A stretch of DNA of 64,000 bases from Batkoa obscura (GCA_030770535.1 JASVEC010000048.1:62001-126000); one strand, 5' to 3'. Shown: positions 12,401 to 23,661, counted from the first letter of the stretch. Program-made: numbers and translations. Notes: generated by a model not told the origin, from the letters alone.

Positions 12401-13605
12401 TTAAAAATATTATGGCATTAAAAAATTTAGCAAAGAAGCGTGATGTTGAAAGTTTGTATAATAATATGGTAATCTGGTTTGGTAGTTAAGTAAATATTTA
12501 ACTAACCTTTATTAGTTTACTCAAGATTTTGATAAAATGAAATCACTTGCCCAAAAAATAGAATATTTATCCACTCTTCTATATCAAAACGATAAGGAAT
12601 CCTCTTTATGCTTATCGTTAATGCTAGATGAGTTATATGTCTTTATATTTGCATTGGATGCTATTTTTAATATTAAATTTCAAGATATTCATGAAAATAC
12701 TGTATTTCCTAAAGTGCAACCTAATACAATATCTAAGTAAGCTAACTTAATATTTAATGAAGCAATTTATTAATATTTTAGTTTAAATTTGGTGAAGAAC
12801 TCTTCACTAGAATGTGGATATAATAGATTAATGTTATTACTTGAAAAAAAATATTATGAAAAAGAAAAGGTATTATTAATAATACATTGTTAATAGATCA
12901 AGTCATTTATATAATCGCTTAGGATAAATTGGAGCTATTACTCGATGTTATTATGCGATTGTTGTCTATTCCTTGTTCAGTACCATCTGTTTTCTTTTCT
13001 CCTTATAAATCTTATAAATTAGAGCTACTTATTACACCCCGTGATTTTAATATACAAGAAAATTCCTACTGGTCTCACTTACAACTTAAAGGTAGATTAG
13101 TGTATCCCTATAAAACGGCAGAAGTTGATAAGAGTAAGTATTTGTTGTATTTGTTAAATGGTTAATTAATATTATCTTAGATCATCCAAGTGAATTAATT
13201 GTAATAATTGAGTATTGTCCAAATAAAAATATGACTAGCGATGGCTTTTATAAACAAAGTCAAAGCAATAACTACAACAACAATATATTGAATAATGTCA
13301 AGCAATTTCCAAGGATGGAAAGGTTATTAGCTTTAAATCCAGATACTTTTACTTTCAATGAAGTAATAACCTTCCCAAAAAGATTTGTAGTAGAAGTGCA
13401 AGAGTTTCTAAGTAATATTGAAAAGCCAGACTCACTCAAAAATCCTATGCCATACAGTGGACCAGCAAATGATAAATGGTTAAAATTGAATTTCTTAATG
13501 CTCCATCCAAAGAAACAAACCTACTTCTTATTATCAAATGAATATTTTATCCGAATTCATAAGGGAGAGAATACCATAAATGAATTAAAGTTAAAATTGA
13601 AATAA
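9500..13605 (+). CDS. INTS7: Integrator complex subunit 7 homologue
   Basis: Twelve exons: 9500-10131, 10182-10497, 10549-10674, 10718-11264, 11310-11546, 11612-12030, 12076-12258, 12307-12468, 12516-12736, 12782-12869, 12923-13133 and 13181-13605. They give about 1,188 residues against 962 in human. A basic RGG-like N-terminus (RGRRGGRGSYNGPKKRGRRP) precedes a helical-repeat body. Matches to human INTS7, recalled from memory, are spread in order along the protein: ARTLCLKILKNLSHAI (human ARAITLRMLGSLASII); SLRLGNHPISNFIFSKL (human ASRMGNHDMAKELYQSL); a following FKYWSAAETQIKYIS (human LKEFSHAEQCLTGL); LWVEIRVELIQILFQYI (human EFVKLRIDLLQAFSQLI); and SVFFSPYKSYKLELLITPR near the C-terminus (human RYFFQKLQSTSIKLALSPSPR). 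Integrator cleaves nascent snRNA and terminates promoter-proximal transcription. It converges on the gene at 13623, with 17 bp between stops. Confidence 0.8.
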
Positions 13606-13622
13606 AAGTATCATCTTGTTTA

Positions 13623-14039
13623 TTATTTTTCATCATCACTTAACTCGTTTAAAAGTAGTGCAAAGTTTGGATCCACTTTAGATCCTTTGTTTTTACTGCT
13701 AATTTTAGTTGCCTTCTTTTTACTTTTCGTTACTTTCTTCTCATTCAATACTTGAGATTCAACTTCTTTATCCTGTTTAAGGATCGATTTTCCAATTTCA
13801 GTTGGGTTCTCTTTAGTTTCTGTTAAAACTTCCTCTCTACTCAATAAAATATTCCTATGTATACGAGTTTTTAAAGTATGAATTGATAAACTAGACTGCT
13901 TAACCTTTATTTTAGAGTTCATCCTTTCTTCCTGACTTCTTCTCAATACTTGAATCTTTTGATAATTTTCAATCACCTTTTTTTGTCGAATTTTTAATAA
14001 TGGTACTAACGTGTTGATCTTTTGAATAACTGCTACCAT
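13623..14039 (-). CDS. Small lysine-rich protein, family unknown
   Basis: Single exon, 138 residues. The N-terminal half is basic and helical (residues 1-60, likely coiled coil: LKIRQKKVIENYQKIQVLRR). A Lys/Ser tract (KKVTKSKKKATKISSKNKGS) follows, and the C-terminus is short and conserved-looking: DPNFALLLNELSDDEK. Such a composition is common in nucleolar or ribosome-assembly factors, but I cannot assign a family. It is convergent with INTS7 and lies 51 bp downstream of BRK1 on the same strand. Confidence 0.6.
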   Translation of the reverse strand: MVAVIQKINTLVPLLKIRQKKVIENYQKIQVLRRSQEERMNSKIKVKQSSLSIHTLKTRIHRNILLSREEVLTETKENPTEIGKSILKQDKEVESQVLNEKKVTKSKKKATKISSKNKGSKVDPNFALLLNELSDDEK

Positions 14040-14089
14040 TTTATTTACTTTATAAACGTAGTGTGGTAATTTATTGAACTAAAAAATTA

Positions 14090-14398
14090 TTAAAAATTGA
14101 AATTAATGTACATTAAAGATGTTACTAAAGTTTGAAACCGAACCATCTCCTCCTTGTTTAATGAGTTATTAATGTTCCCTACTTTATTTTCTATCGTGTT
14201 TAATTGAAAGCTACAATCAGAATTAGTAATTCAATAAAACATTATACATTCTTTATATTATTACCTTAGTATATTTAGCTTTAGGTTAAAACTATCTAAA
14301 AATTCAAGTAGCTGAGAGTTTAAAATGGAGGCTATCTTTTTTATAGAAGTTGATGTATCATAGTTTAATAATAATGCGTTATTATTCAAGTTTTCCAT
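14090..14398 (-). CDS. BRK1: BRK1/HSPC300-like SCAR/WAVE complex subunit
   Basis: Two exons on the minus strand, 14265-14398 and 14090-14210. The 54-bp intron (14211-14264, GTAATAATAT...GATTGTAG) joins in phase 2, giving 84 residues against 75 in human BRK1. The key match is SIKKIASILNSQLLEFLDSF then NLKLNILSFQLNTIENKV, compared with human [20 protein letters not shown] then [21 protein letters not shown]. It is a single long helix, as in the WAVE-complex trimer of BRK1, SCAR and Abi. It would be a Rac-controlled activator component of Arp2/3; ARP2 lies at 32.8-34.3 kb. The gene is easy to miss because each exon is short. The family call rests on one helix, so another short coiled coil is possible. 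Confidence 0.7.
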
Positions 14399-14901
14399 CT
14401 TTATGGTTGTAGTTTGAAAATAAAATTGGGTTGAAACTGGAATTCAAGTCAACGTAATTTTGAGTTTAATGTAGAGCTTCAGATTTTGTATTAGATTATT
14501 TTGACTTTGATAAACTTCAATGAAACTTTATAGTAGAATTTATAAGCTATTTTTTAATCTTTTCAATATTTTATAAAAAAATAGAATACTTAAGCTATAT
14601 TTTGTGTTTATATAATACATATTTATAGGTTTTTAATAATAACAGTGATGGAATAAATGACTTTTAAAAAGCATTTTATTTTAATAAGGTAAAAATTAAA
14701 AAATTAATTTAAGCTTGATAAACGATTAGGAAAGTTAGGTAGTACAACAAATACGCCCCTTTTTTAAAAGTTATTAAATTTCATCAACCAGATTACAATC
14801 AATATAGAATACTTATACTCTTCTTCCTCAATACATATAAAAATAGAATCAAAGCTTATTATGAGTTATAGCTTCAAATAAAAAGAGCTATTTTTCAATT
14901 A
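14399..14901. other. Intergenic
   Basis: AT-rich spacer between the BRK1 start and the 3' end of the LIM-RhoGAP gene, both on the minus strand. No gene seen. Confidence 0.4.
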
Positions 14902-17900
14902 TTATTTCGCATATCGTTGGACACTTGGGTTTGAGGGATGTGTTTCTCGATATTTGAGGTAATTCTCACACCTTCTCAATATTTCTTCCGCTGACAATTC
15001 AACGCCATCCTCTATCAAATCCACTTCTTGTAAAATATTTGAAACACTTTCTGGAACCTTGAAAAATGTTATTAAACTTTTAATTATAAGCAACTTAATA
15101 TCTTACCTCCCAAAAATCATTTTGCATTGAAAGCATATCTGTAACTGCAGAAATAGCCAAAAAGGATTCATCTTTGGTAGGATCTTTACTATTGCCATAT
15201 AGAATATTTGGTGTTATTACTGTGGCTAAATTTTCTAAGTCCATTTTCGAGCCATGCGTTTCATCCACAACTGCGAATTCAGATACCCATTTAAGGAACA
15301 CAAAAAGCGCTTCAAGTACGTCTCTGTTAGCCCTCGGTAACAAACAGCATGATAAATGTAAAACTTTCTTTCTTGCTTCGTAGTCATCAAGTTCTATAAC
15401 AATAATAAATAAGTGATATATTATATGGAAATAATAATTACTTTGAGAAATAACAAATAAACGATGTAGCTTAAATGATATTAGAGGGTCTGGAAGATCT
15501 CTTAAGAACTTTTTAAGAAGGGCAGCAATTTGAACTGGATTATCTTTGGATAAATCAACCGCATTTAAATCACGATCAATCATTTCACTTAGCTCCTTCA
15601 ACCTTCTTATGTTACCATTCTTTCTAAAAATTCCTTCAATTGACATGTCTAAAACAGTTTAATAAAAAAAAACAAAAGTAAAATTTATATTAAAAGTACC
15701 CATATCTCTTAAAACACATAATATTCTATCAACAAATTCTGGCATCCTTAATATTCCTGAAGAGCCATGATGTGAATCAACTCCCGTTGTTTTGGTTAAC
15801 GTTTCTAAATTTACTCCAAAAGTTCCCTCTGTTTTATTACAATAATCAATACCATGTTACTAATATATTATCATGTTTTATTTACCTGATTTCTTCTCTT
15901 TTGGCCTTAAACTACTTTTGAATCGCGACCATAAACTGGATTTCCTCGGTCCAACCATCTCAAGTAATTCTTCAAGCGATATGTATTTCATTAACAATGG
16001 GGCTAATGAAAGGGCTGAAAGATGTTGAACAATAAAAAATTCAAGCTCAGATAATTCACATAGAAAACTTTTTGGCTTAGTAGAATTACTTGGGGTAGAA
16101 TTTGATCTAGTCAATGGTAAACTATCCGTAGATTGATGACTTTTTGCGAGCTCACTAATAGGGGTTTTAATAGTCGTACCCTCAGACCTTTGCCTTTCCA
16201 TAGTAGTATCTAGTGTTTTTCTAGAATGAACAATCATAGATAGGTTATGAATTGAAGTAGCATTGCTTGCAGTTCGTCTTTGTCTCCCAGAAATCCTTCT
16301 AGATTGTTTACCATTAACCAGAATATCATGATCACCCAACACATCGTCACCATTTGATTCAATTCTTTCAGGTGATTTAAATCTTTGTGCGTTTTGTAAT
16401 ATAACTTGATTTTTTAAGTTAAAACTTGGTGAACTTCTATTCTCTCTGGTAAAGCGCTCATTCAGTTTATGAGCAGGTAAGGCAGAATCATCATGAACTA
16501 TATCAAGTTAATAAAATATAATAAAAACTAATATCAATTTACTGTTCTTATTTAACAGGGTATATAGTCGTCTTAAAGATAACCTAAGGAGAAAAGAATA
16601 TTGATCAAGTTTACTGATCTTCTTAAACCCAAATTCATTCCCTGTTGAACAATTAGGGCAAAAAGCTTGAGTTTTAAGCTGATTAAAGGTAAACTCTTCA
16701 TAATTTTCTGAAGTGGGACTTGCCTCGCATTTTTGGCATTTTAAGCAACTAGGATGCCACCTATGTTTCCCATAACGGTAACATTCCTCCTCAATCGTTT
16801 CCGAACATTGAGTACACAACTCCGAGGCTATATCTGCTTCCATCTTTGCAAGCATACGCCATTGCATCGCCTTTTCTTTATCGCTGTGTACAACCAGCAT
16901 TTTTAAAAAATTGGAAACAGCACTCTTAGTTTCATAAGTTCTTTCCTATAAAACATGTTATAAATAACCAAATACTATTAAGAAAAGCTATTTACGAGTT
17001 TTATTGCGCCTAATAACGCCACCCTTATAAGGTTTTTTAGATAATGAGCTACCCCAGTGACTTGTGATAGCAAATCTTGCGTTATTCCTATTGGATTTTT
17101 TACATACTCTTTAGTATGAGATAATAAAGAAAAAAAACCGATAATTTTCCGGCATAATTGTTTAGGCTCTTGTTGAAACCCTAAGTAAAATAATTTATAA
17201 ATTATTCTAGTACTTCATAAATCTAAAAGTACCTAAACTATCGTTGTTCATTATCATATGGTTTTGAATTCTGTCAATTGCGGTAAATAAAATTTCGACA
17301 TGCATTGTGAACTTTTCTGCCATTTTAATGCCTTCTTTATAATTCGAATTTGATACTTGTATGAGCATTTCTGAAATACATGATGCTGATGATTCTTCAA
17401 ATGCTGAGAGTATTGACCAAATATGTTGAGCTTTAACTAATGATCGATTTTGTTCTTTTTGAAGCTCCTCATTGGTCATTGATTTATCTAGTTAATAAAT
17501 TAATATCTTGATCTTCAAATGTTGATCTAATTTACCGTTGCCATCTGAAAGAGCAGGCGGGGGTCCCAATTTAACATTCCAAAACTAATTCAAGTTAATA
17601 AAGTTTAACATTAAAAGACAATAAGCTTATACCTTATTGATCATGTAACATTCTGGATGCCAGCGTTCATTTAGCTCGTTTTTTTTAGATTCAACAAATC
17701 GGCTTATTATTGGGACTTGACAGCCAGTACATTTTGCTGCAGCAATTAAAGAATAATGGTAATGACATAACACTCTTCCATCATGCTCATAATACGAATC
17801 GTTCTTTCCAAACACAGTTCTACACTCAGAACAAGTAAAGTGATCCACATGATACTTTTTTCCACACGCTGTTATGAATGGTCCTTGTATAAATTTATTG

Positions 17901-18225
17901 CATGAGTGGCAAACATGCTTTAATCGCCGATAATAATCCTTTTCACATAATGGATGTTGCTTTCCATCCTGTCCTGTAATAGAAACATACTTTGAAGCTA
18001 CAACATCGCCACAATCCTATTTAATATAAATTAATTGATAGCAATATTAAAATAAAATAATTTTACAAGACATTTAAAACATTCGATATGATAAAAGCCT
18101 CCAAGTGCTCTAACAAATAAACCTGACATTGGCAAAGTACACTCTGTACAAGGTTTTGTCAAAGAGTCATTTGGTGAAGCGTTTTCCACGTTAACTGAAT
18201 TGACATCCGATACAGTTGCTTGCAT
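14902..18225 (-). CDS. LIM-domain Rho GTPase-activating protein (Rga type)
   Basis: Multi-exon gene on the minus strand; exon 1 is 18067-18225. Three N-terminal LIM modules come first: CTECTLPMSGLF...HIECFKC, then CHSCNKFIQGPF...HVDHFTCSEC, then CTGCQVPI...RWHPECY. A further zinc-binding unit (CTQCSETIEEECY...HPSCLKCQKC...CPNC) is encoded near 16.65-16.85 kb. The RhoGAP domain is at the C-terminus: GTFGVNLETL, then GIFRKNGNIRRLKELSEMID with the arginine finger, DLPDPLISFKLHRLF, and ENLATVITPNIL. This is the order of fungal Rga1/RgaA proteins, which switch off Cdc42/Rho at growth sites. The intron at 15394-15441 is 48 bp, in frame and stop-free, so its retention would add 16 residues inside the GAP fold. 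Confidence 0.88.
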
Positions 18226-19318
18226 ATTGATTATGAAGATATAAGTAATTAATTATTTTTATTATTATTTAAGTTGATGAAAGTTGTAAGATAAAAAATT
18301 TAAAGAATAGTGTTATTAGTTGAGATATATTAATTGATATTGTATGTAGTATAGGTTGATAAATTTAATTCAATGATGGCGTAGAGCTTAACTGGAGCTC
18401 AGATATAGTAGTTCTTGCATAAAATTTTAGACTAGGAAGAGGAGAATTAAAATCAAGGCACCACTCACACATCACCCACTTTTAGTAGGATTGAAATACT
18501 TTAAATACTTAGCAAATAAAAGTAACTTCAGTAATAAAATGTGGAAATATCATTGGATTACAGTTTGACTACTAACAACTATTTACTAGGATGCTCCAAC
18601 AGTACTAATCTATAATCAAATGAACCAATAATTGCCTCGTGATATTTTTAATTTATATTTATCAGAAAAATCTATAAATAATTTTAAATTTAGTACTGTT
18701 GGTAGCTTATTGAAACATTTGTATTTAAATATGAATACACTATTAAATGTTTCTTATTTATTTATAGCATAATGCTAATTAAAAATAGCAATAAATGTAA
18801 TACAAACTGTTGTATTATTTTATGGACTACTTGTATCATATATGTAAGTTACTAATATAAATAGTAGTTGCAGTTGAACTTTTGATTTAATATAAGGTTT
18901 AAATTCTATTTGATTTGATTATATAATAATAATTAATAACTTTAAAAAATTTATTCCGAATTCTTTATTAATGCTTAGAATAAAGTATCAAGATTGTAAT
19001 ATTGTAATATTAATAATAACTTTTAGTTTTAATATAAATTTAGCGCTCATCAATAATAATAGTATATGGTTTTATTTCAACTATTGAGAATATTTTTTTA
19101 ATAGCGGAGGATTTTTGAACATTTGTACAAAACTAATGCAAGGAGCAATTAAGTTATACCTTTTCAAAATAAGTTTTATTAATTTACTAATTCATTTTAG
19201 AAAAATGGTCTACTCCAAAATGTAAGCAAAAAGGTACATTTACATCAATTATAGGAATAAAATTTAAAGTGAAAAACAGCTTGAAAATATATTATAGGTA
19301 GTTATATATTAACATACA
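18226..19318. other. Intergenic, AT-rich, 1.1 kb
   Basis: Combines the 5' flank of the LIM-RhoGAP gene and the 3' flank of the patatin gene. No coding or RNA feature recognised. Confidence 0.4.
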
Positions 19319-20605
19319 TTATTTAAATCCATTTAATAATATATCACAGACTTCATCTAATTTAGATGTATTGTCATTTACGAATTTCGTACCACAATCT
19401 TTTAACCAGGCCAAGTTCTTAGTAGAAGCATCATCGATGTTAGCATTTTTTGAAGGAATTCTAACTTGAAACCTATAATAATTAGGGTCATTCAATAAAT
19501 CATCAATTTGATAAGACACAGTATCCATAGACCCGTTAATTAATGCAGAAGGGAAGTAAGGTGCCCAATTCAATGCTCCCCAATTACTTGCAGTGGTATC
19601 ATCGACACCAATATCAGCATCACCGCACCCTAAAGATAGCACAAAAATATCATTAGGAGCCCTTCCATACATTTTAATACTATCAATTAAAGCACATAAG
19701 GCTGGGCAATTGGCGGTTAATGCACCATCGACAAATAAACGATAGCCCCTTTCTTGACTTTCATCTTGATTTGATACCTTACAAGGCTTAAAATAAGTGG
19801 GAGCAGCGGAAGTAGCATCTAATACGTCTGCTAATTTGTAGTTGTATTTGTCATGATACTCTGCGTTTTTAGATTTGAAGAAATAAGGTTTTCCTTCGCG
19901 GATATCAAATGCTGGTATGATAATGTCACTTAAACAATCATTGATTCTTAAATCCTGGCAATAGCGATTGATTAGCTCTCTCTTACTTGTACTTGAATAG
20001 CGTGCACTTCTTAAACCCCATAAATTTTTTAGATTGATCATTAGGCTCGTTTCAAATAAACCAGGACATTCTTTCATATATAAATTTAAGGCATCATCAG
20101 TGTTGTATTTAGGCACTTTACTTCCTTTTTCATTAGGAATGTTTAAAACGACACCTAACAAAGCTCCAGTGGAGGTCCCTGTAATAATATCAAATAGAGA
20201 ACTAATTGGCTTCTTGGTTTTCTTTTCTATATAATTCAACATCATTGTAGGTATGATGCCTCGTACACCTCCACCATCAATACTCAATATACGTAATGGT
20301 TTTCCTTCTTTAGCTTCTGCATTATCATGGGTTATTTTTTCTAACAAACTACTTAGTAGCACGTTTTTATTCAATATACCTTCTAATTCGGATTCTTTGT
20401 TTGACTCATTTATGTCTCTCTCATTCGATACCTCCTCCTTCATTTCACTCTTAGATTCCACCCCGTCTTTTATTCCTTCATCGCTTTCAGCTCCGCTTAT
20501 TACCTTCTCCTCGCTTTCAACCTCACTTATCAATTCACCCTCAATCTTGGTTTGATATAGTGTTTCATCTTCTCCTTGATTGTTATTCTTTAATTTGTTT
20601 GCCAT
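19319..20605 (-). CDS. Patatin-like phospholipase
   Basis: A single exon of 428 residues. Residues 1-90 are a Glu/Ser-rich, disordered, charged N-terminus. The patatin fold follows: ILSIDGGGVRGIIPTMML (oxyanion GGGxRG), FDIITGTSTGALLGVVLN (GxSxG with nucleophile Ser) and RLFVDGALTANCPALCALI (DGA with the catalytic Asp). These three motifs make a Ser-Asp dyad acyl hydrolase, probably active on phospholipid or galactolipid acyl chains. There is no signal peptide. It has no introns, unlike most neighbours, and the motif layout resembles plant and bacterial patatins; bacterial origin is possible but not shown. Function beyond lipid acyl hydrolysis is unknown. Confidence 0.9.
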   Translation of the reverse strand: MANKLKNNNQGEDETLYQTKIEGELISEVESEEKVISGAESDEGIKDGVESKSEMKEEVSNERDINESNKESELEGILNKNVLLSSLLEKITHDNAEAKEGKPLRILSIDGGGVRGIIPTMMLNYIEKKTKKPISSLFDIITGTSTGALLGVVLNIPNEKGSKVPKYNTDDALNLYMKECPGLFETSLMINLKNLWGLRSARYSSTSKRELINRYCQDLRINDCLSDIIIPAFDIREGKPYFFKSKNAEYHDKYNYKLADVLDATSAAPTYFKPCKVSNQDESQERGYRLFVDGALTANCPALCALIDSIKMYGRAPNDIFVLSLGCGDADIGVDDTTASNWGALNWAPYFPSALINGSMDTVSYQIDDLLNDPNYYRFQVRIPSKNANIDDASTKNLAWLKDCGTKFVNDNTSKLDEVCDILLNGFK

Positions 20606-21335
20606 TTATTAAGTCTAAAAGGATGGATTTATTACAACTGTTTATTTTTGTTCTTCCGTATTTTAAATATTAAATTTCCCCACTTTTTTGTTGATGTTAG
20701 CCTATTTTTTTGTTTACTATGCCGTAAATCTAGCAGTTTTTTTTTAAAAAACTGGTTTAATCTGGCAGAGTTGTTTGTAAAGTGAGCTTTCAGGTTTAAA
20801 ATAAATAAAGATAAAAAGTTTAACTGATAGTAGTGACAAAAATAGAAATTTTCACATTTTATTATTTTCATAATATCTATATTTTTAAAATAAAGGTTTT
20901 AGCACTTGGCTGTTCTAATATTTTTAAAGAAATATATTTTGTCGAATTAATCATGTCTTTTAGCTATATGATCAAAGATCAACCAAGCAATATTTCCAAT
21001 GATATTAATACCTTTTGATTAGGAGTTTTAATTGCAATTGCTTTTGTCGACTTATCTGTTATATTCTTGTCATACTATACACTTTTCTTACAAAAGTATA
21101 AGATCCCGAAGGTTTACATTTGCAAGCAAAAAATTAATAAAACACTACAAATTGCTTCAGAGTTTGAGTATTCTGTATAGTTTTTTTACTTACAAATACA
21201 TAAAATCGTGACGGTTTGTATTTGCAAAAAGGCATACTATCCCTAATTTTGATTTTTCACTTAAAGCACCCTGTCACTAATAATATACAAGTGCTGCCTT
21301 TTATGGTAAAGATCAATCTAAATTTTTGAGATGTC
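20606..21335. other. Intergenic
   Basis: 5' flank of the patatin gene. Short open stretches (for example 20833-21018) have no family resemblance. A degenerate pair of short repeats (AAAATTAATAAAACACTACAAAT near 21130 and again near 21905) is seen. Confidence 0.35.
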
Positions 21336-21442
21336 AAATGAGGATGTTTTTTTTGGTTTCATTATTTTTTCCATTTTTTAAGCGCTACTTGAGCGGAAAG
21401 ATTGTTAGTAAAATTCTTAAACAAAAAAATACATCCTCAAAT
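21336..21442 (+). mobile_element. MITE copy 3 with AAAT target duplication
   Basis: Core 21340-21438 (GAGGATG...CATCCTC), flanked by AAAT on both sides. This copy shows that the 4-bp duplication is a real target site and not part of the terminal repeat. Confidence 0.88.
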
Positions 21443-21670
21443 TAAATTGCCAACTTTTCCACAAGACTTTGTTAAAAATGAATTAACATCGGTTAGCTTA
21501 ATTAAAAGCTTGATTCGAATTTTATCCAATTTCGATTTTTAGTAAAATTAAATTAAACACTAAGTGCTATAAAAATATTTAATCTTTGCATAATTTTAGA
21601 TTAACCTATTAACTTATGCTGAAACGTTTTTGTCCAGCTTTACTTGGGAGTTTTTTTAAAATTTTACGCT

Positions 21671-21777
21671 ATATGAGAATGTTTTTTTTGGTTTCATTAT
21701 TTTTTCTATCTTTTAAGCGCTATATGAGTGGAAAGATTGTTAGTAAAATTCTTAAACATAAAAATACATCCCCATAT
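21671..21777 (+). mobile_element. MITE copy 4 with ATAT target duplication
   Basis: Core 21675-21773, same orientation as copy 3 and only 230 bp away. Confidence 0.85.
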
Positions 21778-22321
21778 AAAAAATAGCCAAAGCAAAAAAA
21801 ATTATTTTAAACTTTGACCAAGCTTTTAAACTTACCTATATATAGATTGTTTTTGTATGTTAGGGACAGTTTTAAAATCATGATTAAAAAGAACACTTGA
21901 AAATAAATAAAACACTACAAATAATTTATTTTTAGCATTGTAGTACTTTTATATTTTTTTTAATTAAAAACATTATAAAACAATGAAAATATTAATATTG
22001 GAACAATAAAGTTCAAAAAAATTCTATTCAGACTTTTTTTTAAAATCATTAAAATTTTGACATGAAAAAATAAATTTTTGAAGTAATACCAACTTAATTA
22101 AAAAAACTAATACTAGTTTATACTTATATTTTAAAAAAAATTTTAATAAAAAAGTTATATATATTCATTAGTTACTTTAAAACTACAAATTATAACTAAT
22201 AAAAAATTGTACTTTTAATTTTAAAAAAAATATAATATAGATTTGAGCTTGTATATAATTATAAAAAGTTATAATATAAAATTATTATTTAATAAGTTTT
22301 GAATTAAATAAATTAATAATA
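21778..22321. other. AT-rich spacer in repeat island
   Basis: Very A+T-rich; no gene. Text near 21980-22080 (tattggaacaa...ttcaaaaa) weakly resembles the spacer just inside the right arm of inverted repeat 1 (about 5885-5945), possibly an old shared repeat. Confidence 0.35.
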
Positions 22322-22325
22322 TAGT

Positions 22326-22791
22326 TGTGAAAGTTGATACTTAGTGGTCGAAGTTAAAAGCTACTCTTGCTTAATTAACTTCCCTTGAGTTGAAGGGTCT
22401 TAGTTTATGTAACTAAGATAGACTTAACTTAATAGAAATAGTATGTAGTAAGCTACGAATTATGTAAAACAAATACAATGGAAGATACTACCGTAAAATC
22501 TATATAAGATGTTATCAGAAAGACTTAGTGAGTTTATTAATGATATGTTATCAGGGAGTAATCCAATTAAAAAAGCGTCGAGTTATCATGTTGAAGAATC
22601 TCTTTTATACTCCAACAAGTATGGATATCAAAACGAGAGGGCATTATTCCTTGCAATATGAAGTTAGAAATCCTCGCAGCAAATCAAAATAAGGGACCCT
22701 GACTTGACTGTGTTTGAACTTGAAAATACAACAACTTAAGTGATTGTTGTGTTATAATCAATCTGAGAGCTAAATAAAGCAATATTTCACA
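22326..22791 (+). mobile_element. TG...CA-ended element, short subfamily, with target duplication
   Basis: Begins TGTGAAAGTTGATACT and ends CAATATTTCACA. It is flanked by TAGT on both sides (22322-22325 and 22792-22795). Because of the terminal symmetry this can equally be read as GTGAAA...TTTCAC inside a 6-bp ATAGTT duplication. It is the cleanest copy of the family and fits a solo LTR or a small TIR element. No protein domain is seen. Confidence 0.7.
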
Positions 22792-23011
22792 TAGTTATAT
22801 TTTAGTTTTTTTTAATAGTTTTTATTATATAATTAAATCCTTAGATAACTTTTTACTTTGTTTATTTATTTTATATTCTATAAATACTTCATGTTTGCTT
22901 AAATATTATTATAATTGATTACTTTTAAATATAATATAAAAATAAAGTAAAATAAAATATCAAATTGGTCTAATAATAAAATCAAGTATTAAGGTTTTAA
23001 ATTAAGCTAAT

Positions 23012-23113
23012 ATATGAGAGTATTTTTTTTATTTAATTACTTTTTCCGTTTCTTAAGCACTATTTAAGTAAAAAAGCTACCAGTAAAATCCTTAAATAAA
23101 AAAATACATCCCC
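23012..23113 (+). mobile_element. MITE copy 5, 3' side abutted by another element
   Basis: Core 23016-23113 (GAGAGTA...CATCCCC) with ATAT on the left. On the right the TG...CA element begins at the very next base, so the right target duplication is absent. This implies insertion at, or recombination across, the MITE end. Confidence 0.8.
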
Positions 23114-23578
23114 TGTGAAATATTGGTTTATTAGCTCTCGGATTGATTATAACACAACAATCACTTAAGTTGTTGTATTTTCAAGTTCAAGCACAGTCAA
23201 GTCAGAGTCCCTTATTTTGATTTGCTGCGAGAATTTCTAACTTCATATTGCAAGGAATAATGCCCTCTCGTTTTGATATCCATACTTGTTGGAGTATAAA
23301 AGAGATTCTTCAACATGATAACTCGATACTTTTTAATTGAATTACTCTCTGATATCGTACCATTAATAAAGCCACTAAGTCTTTCTAACAACATCTTACG
23401 TAGATTTTACAGTAGTATTTTATATTCTATTTGTTTTACATAGTTCGTAGCTTATCACGTATTATTCCTATTCATTTAAGTTTATCTTGGTTACATGAAC
23501 TAAGACTGTTCGACTCAAGGCAAGTTAATCAATCAAAAACTGCTTTTTAACTCTAACCATTGAGTACCAACTTTCACA
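23114..23578 (-). mobile_element. TG...CA-ended element, short subfamily
   Basis: Minus orientation, directly joined to MITE copy 5. Over about 300 bp it is nearly identical, in inverted orientation, to the 5' part of the copy at 24483, so the pair can fold back. The two copies then switch to different 3' sequences, which points to a mosaic family. Confidence 0.7.
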
Positions 23579-23661
23579 TAATAATTTAAAAAAACAAATT
23601 AAAATAAATAAATAATAGTTTATATTAAATTAAACTAAAATTTTTCATAATGTTGAATCTA

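Noticed and set aside
9500-13605. Nuclear cap-binding protein CBP80 as identity of the large helical gene
   Set aside because: First impression from the helical repeats and RGG-like start; cap-binding signature regions are absent while several ordered blocks match INTS7.
20833-21018. Small gene upstream of the patatin
   Set aside because: AT-rich chance frame next to the patatin promoter with no recognisable domain.
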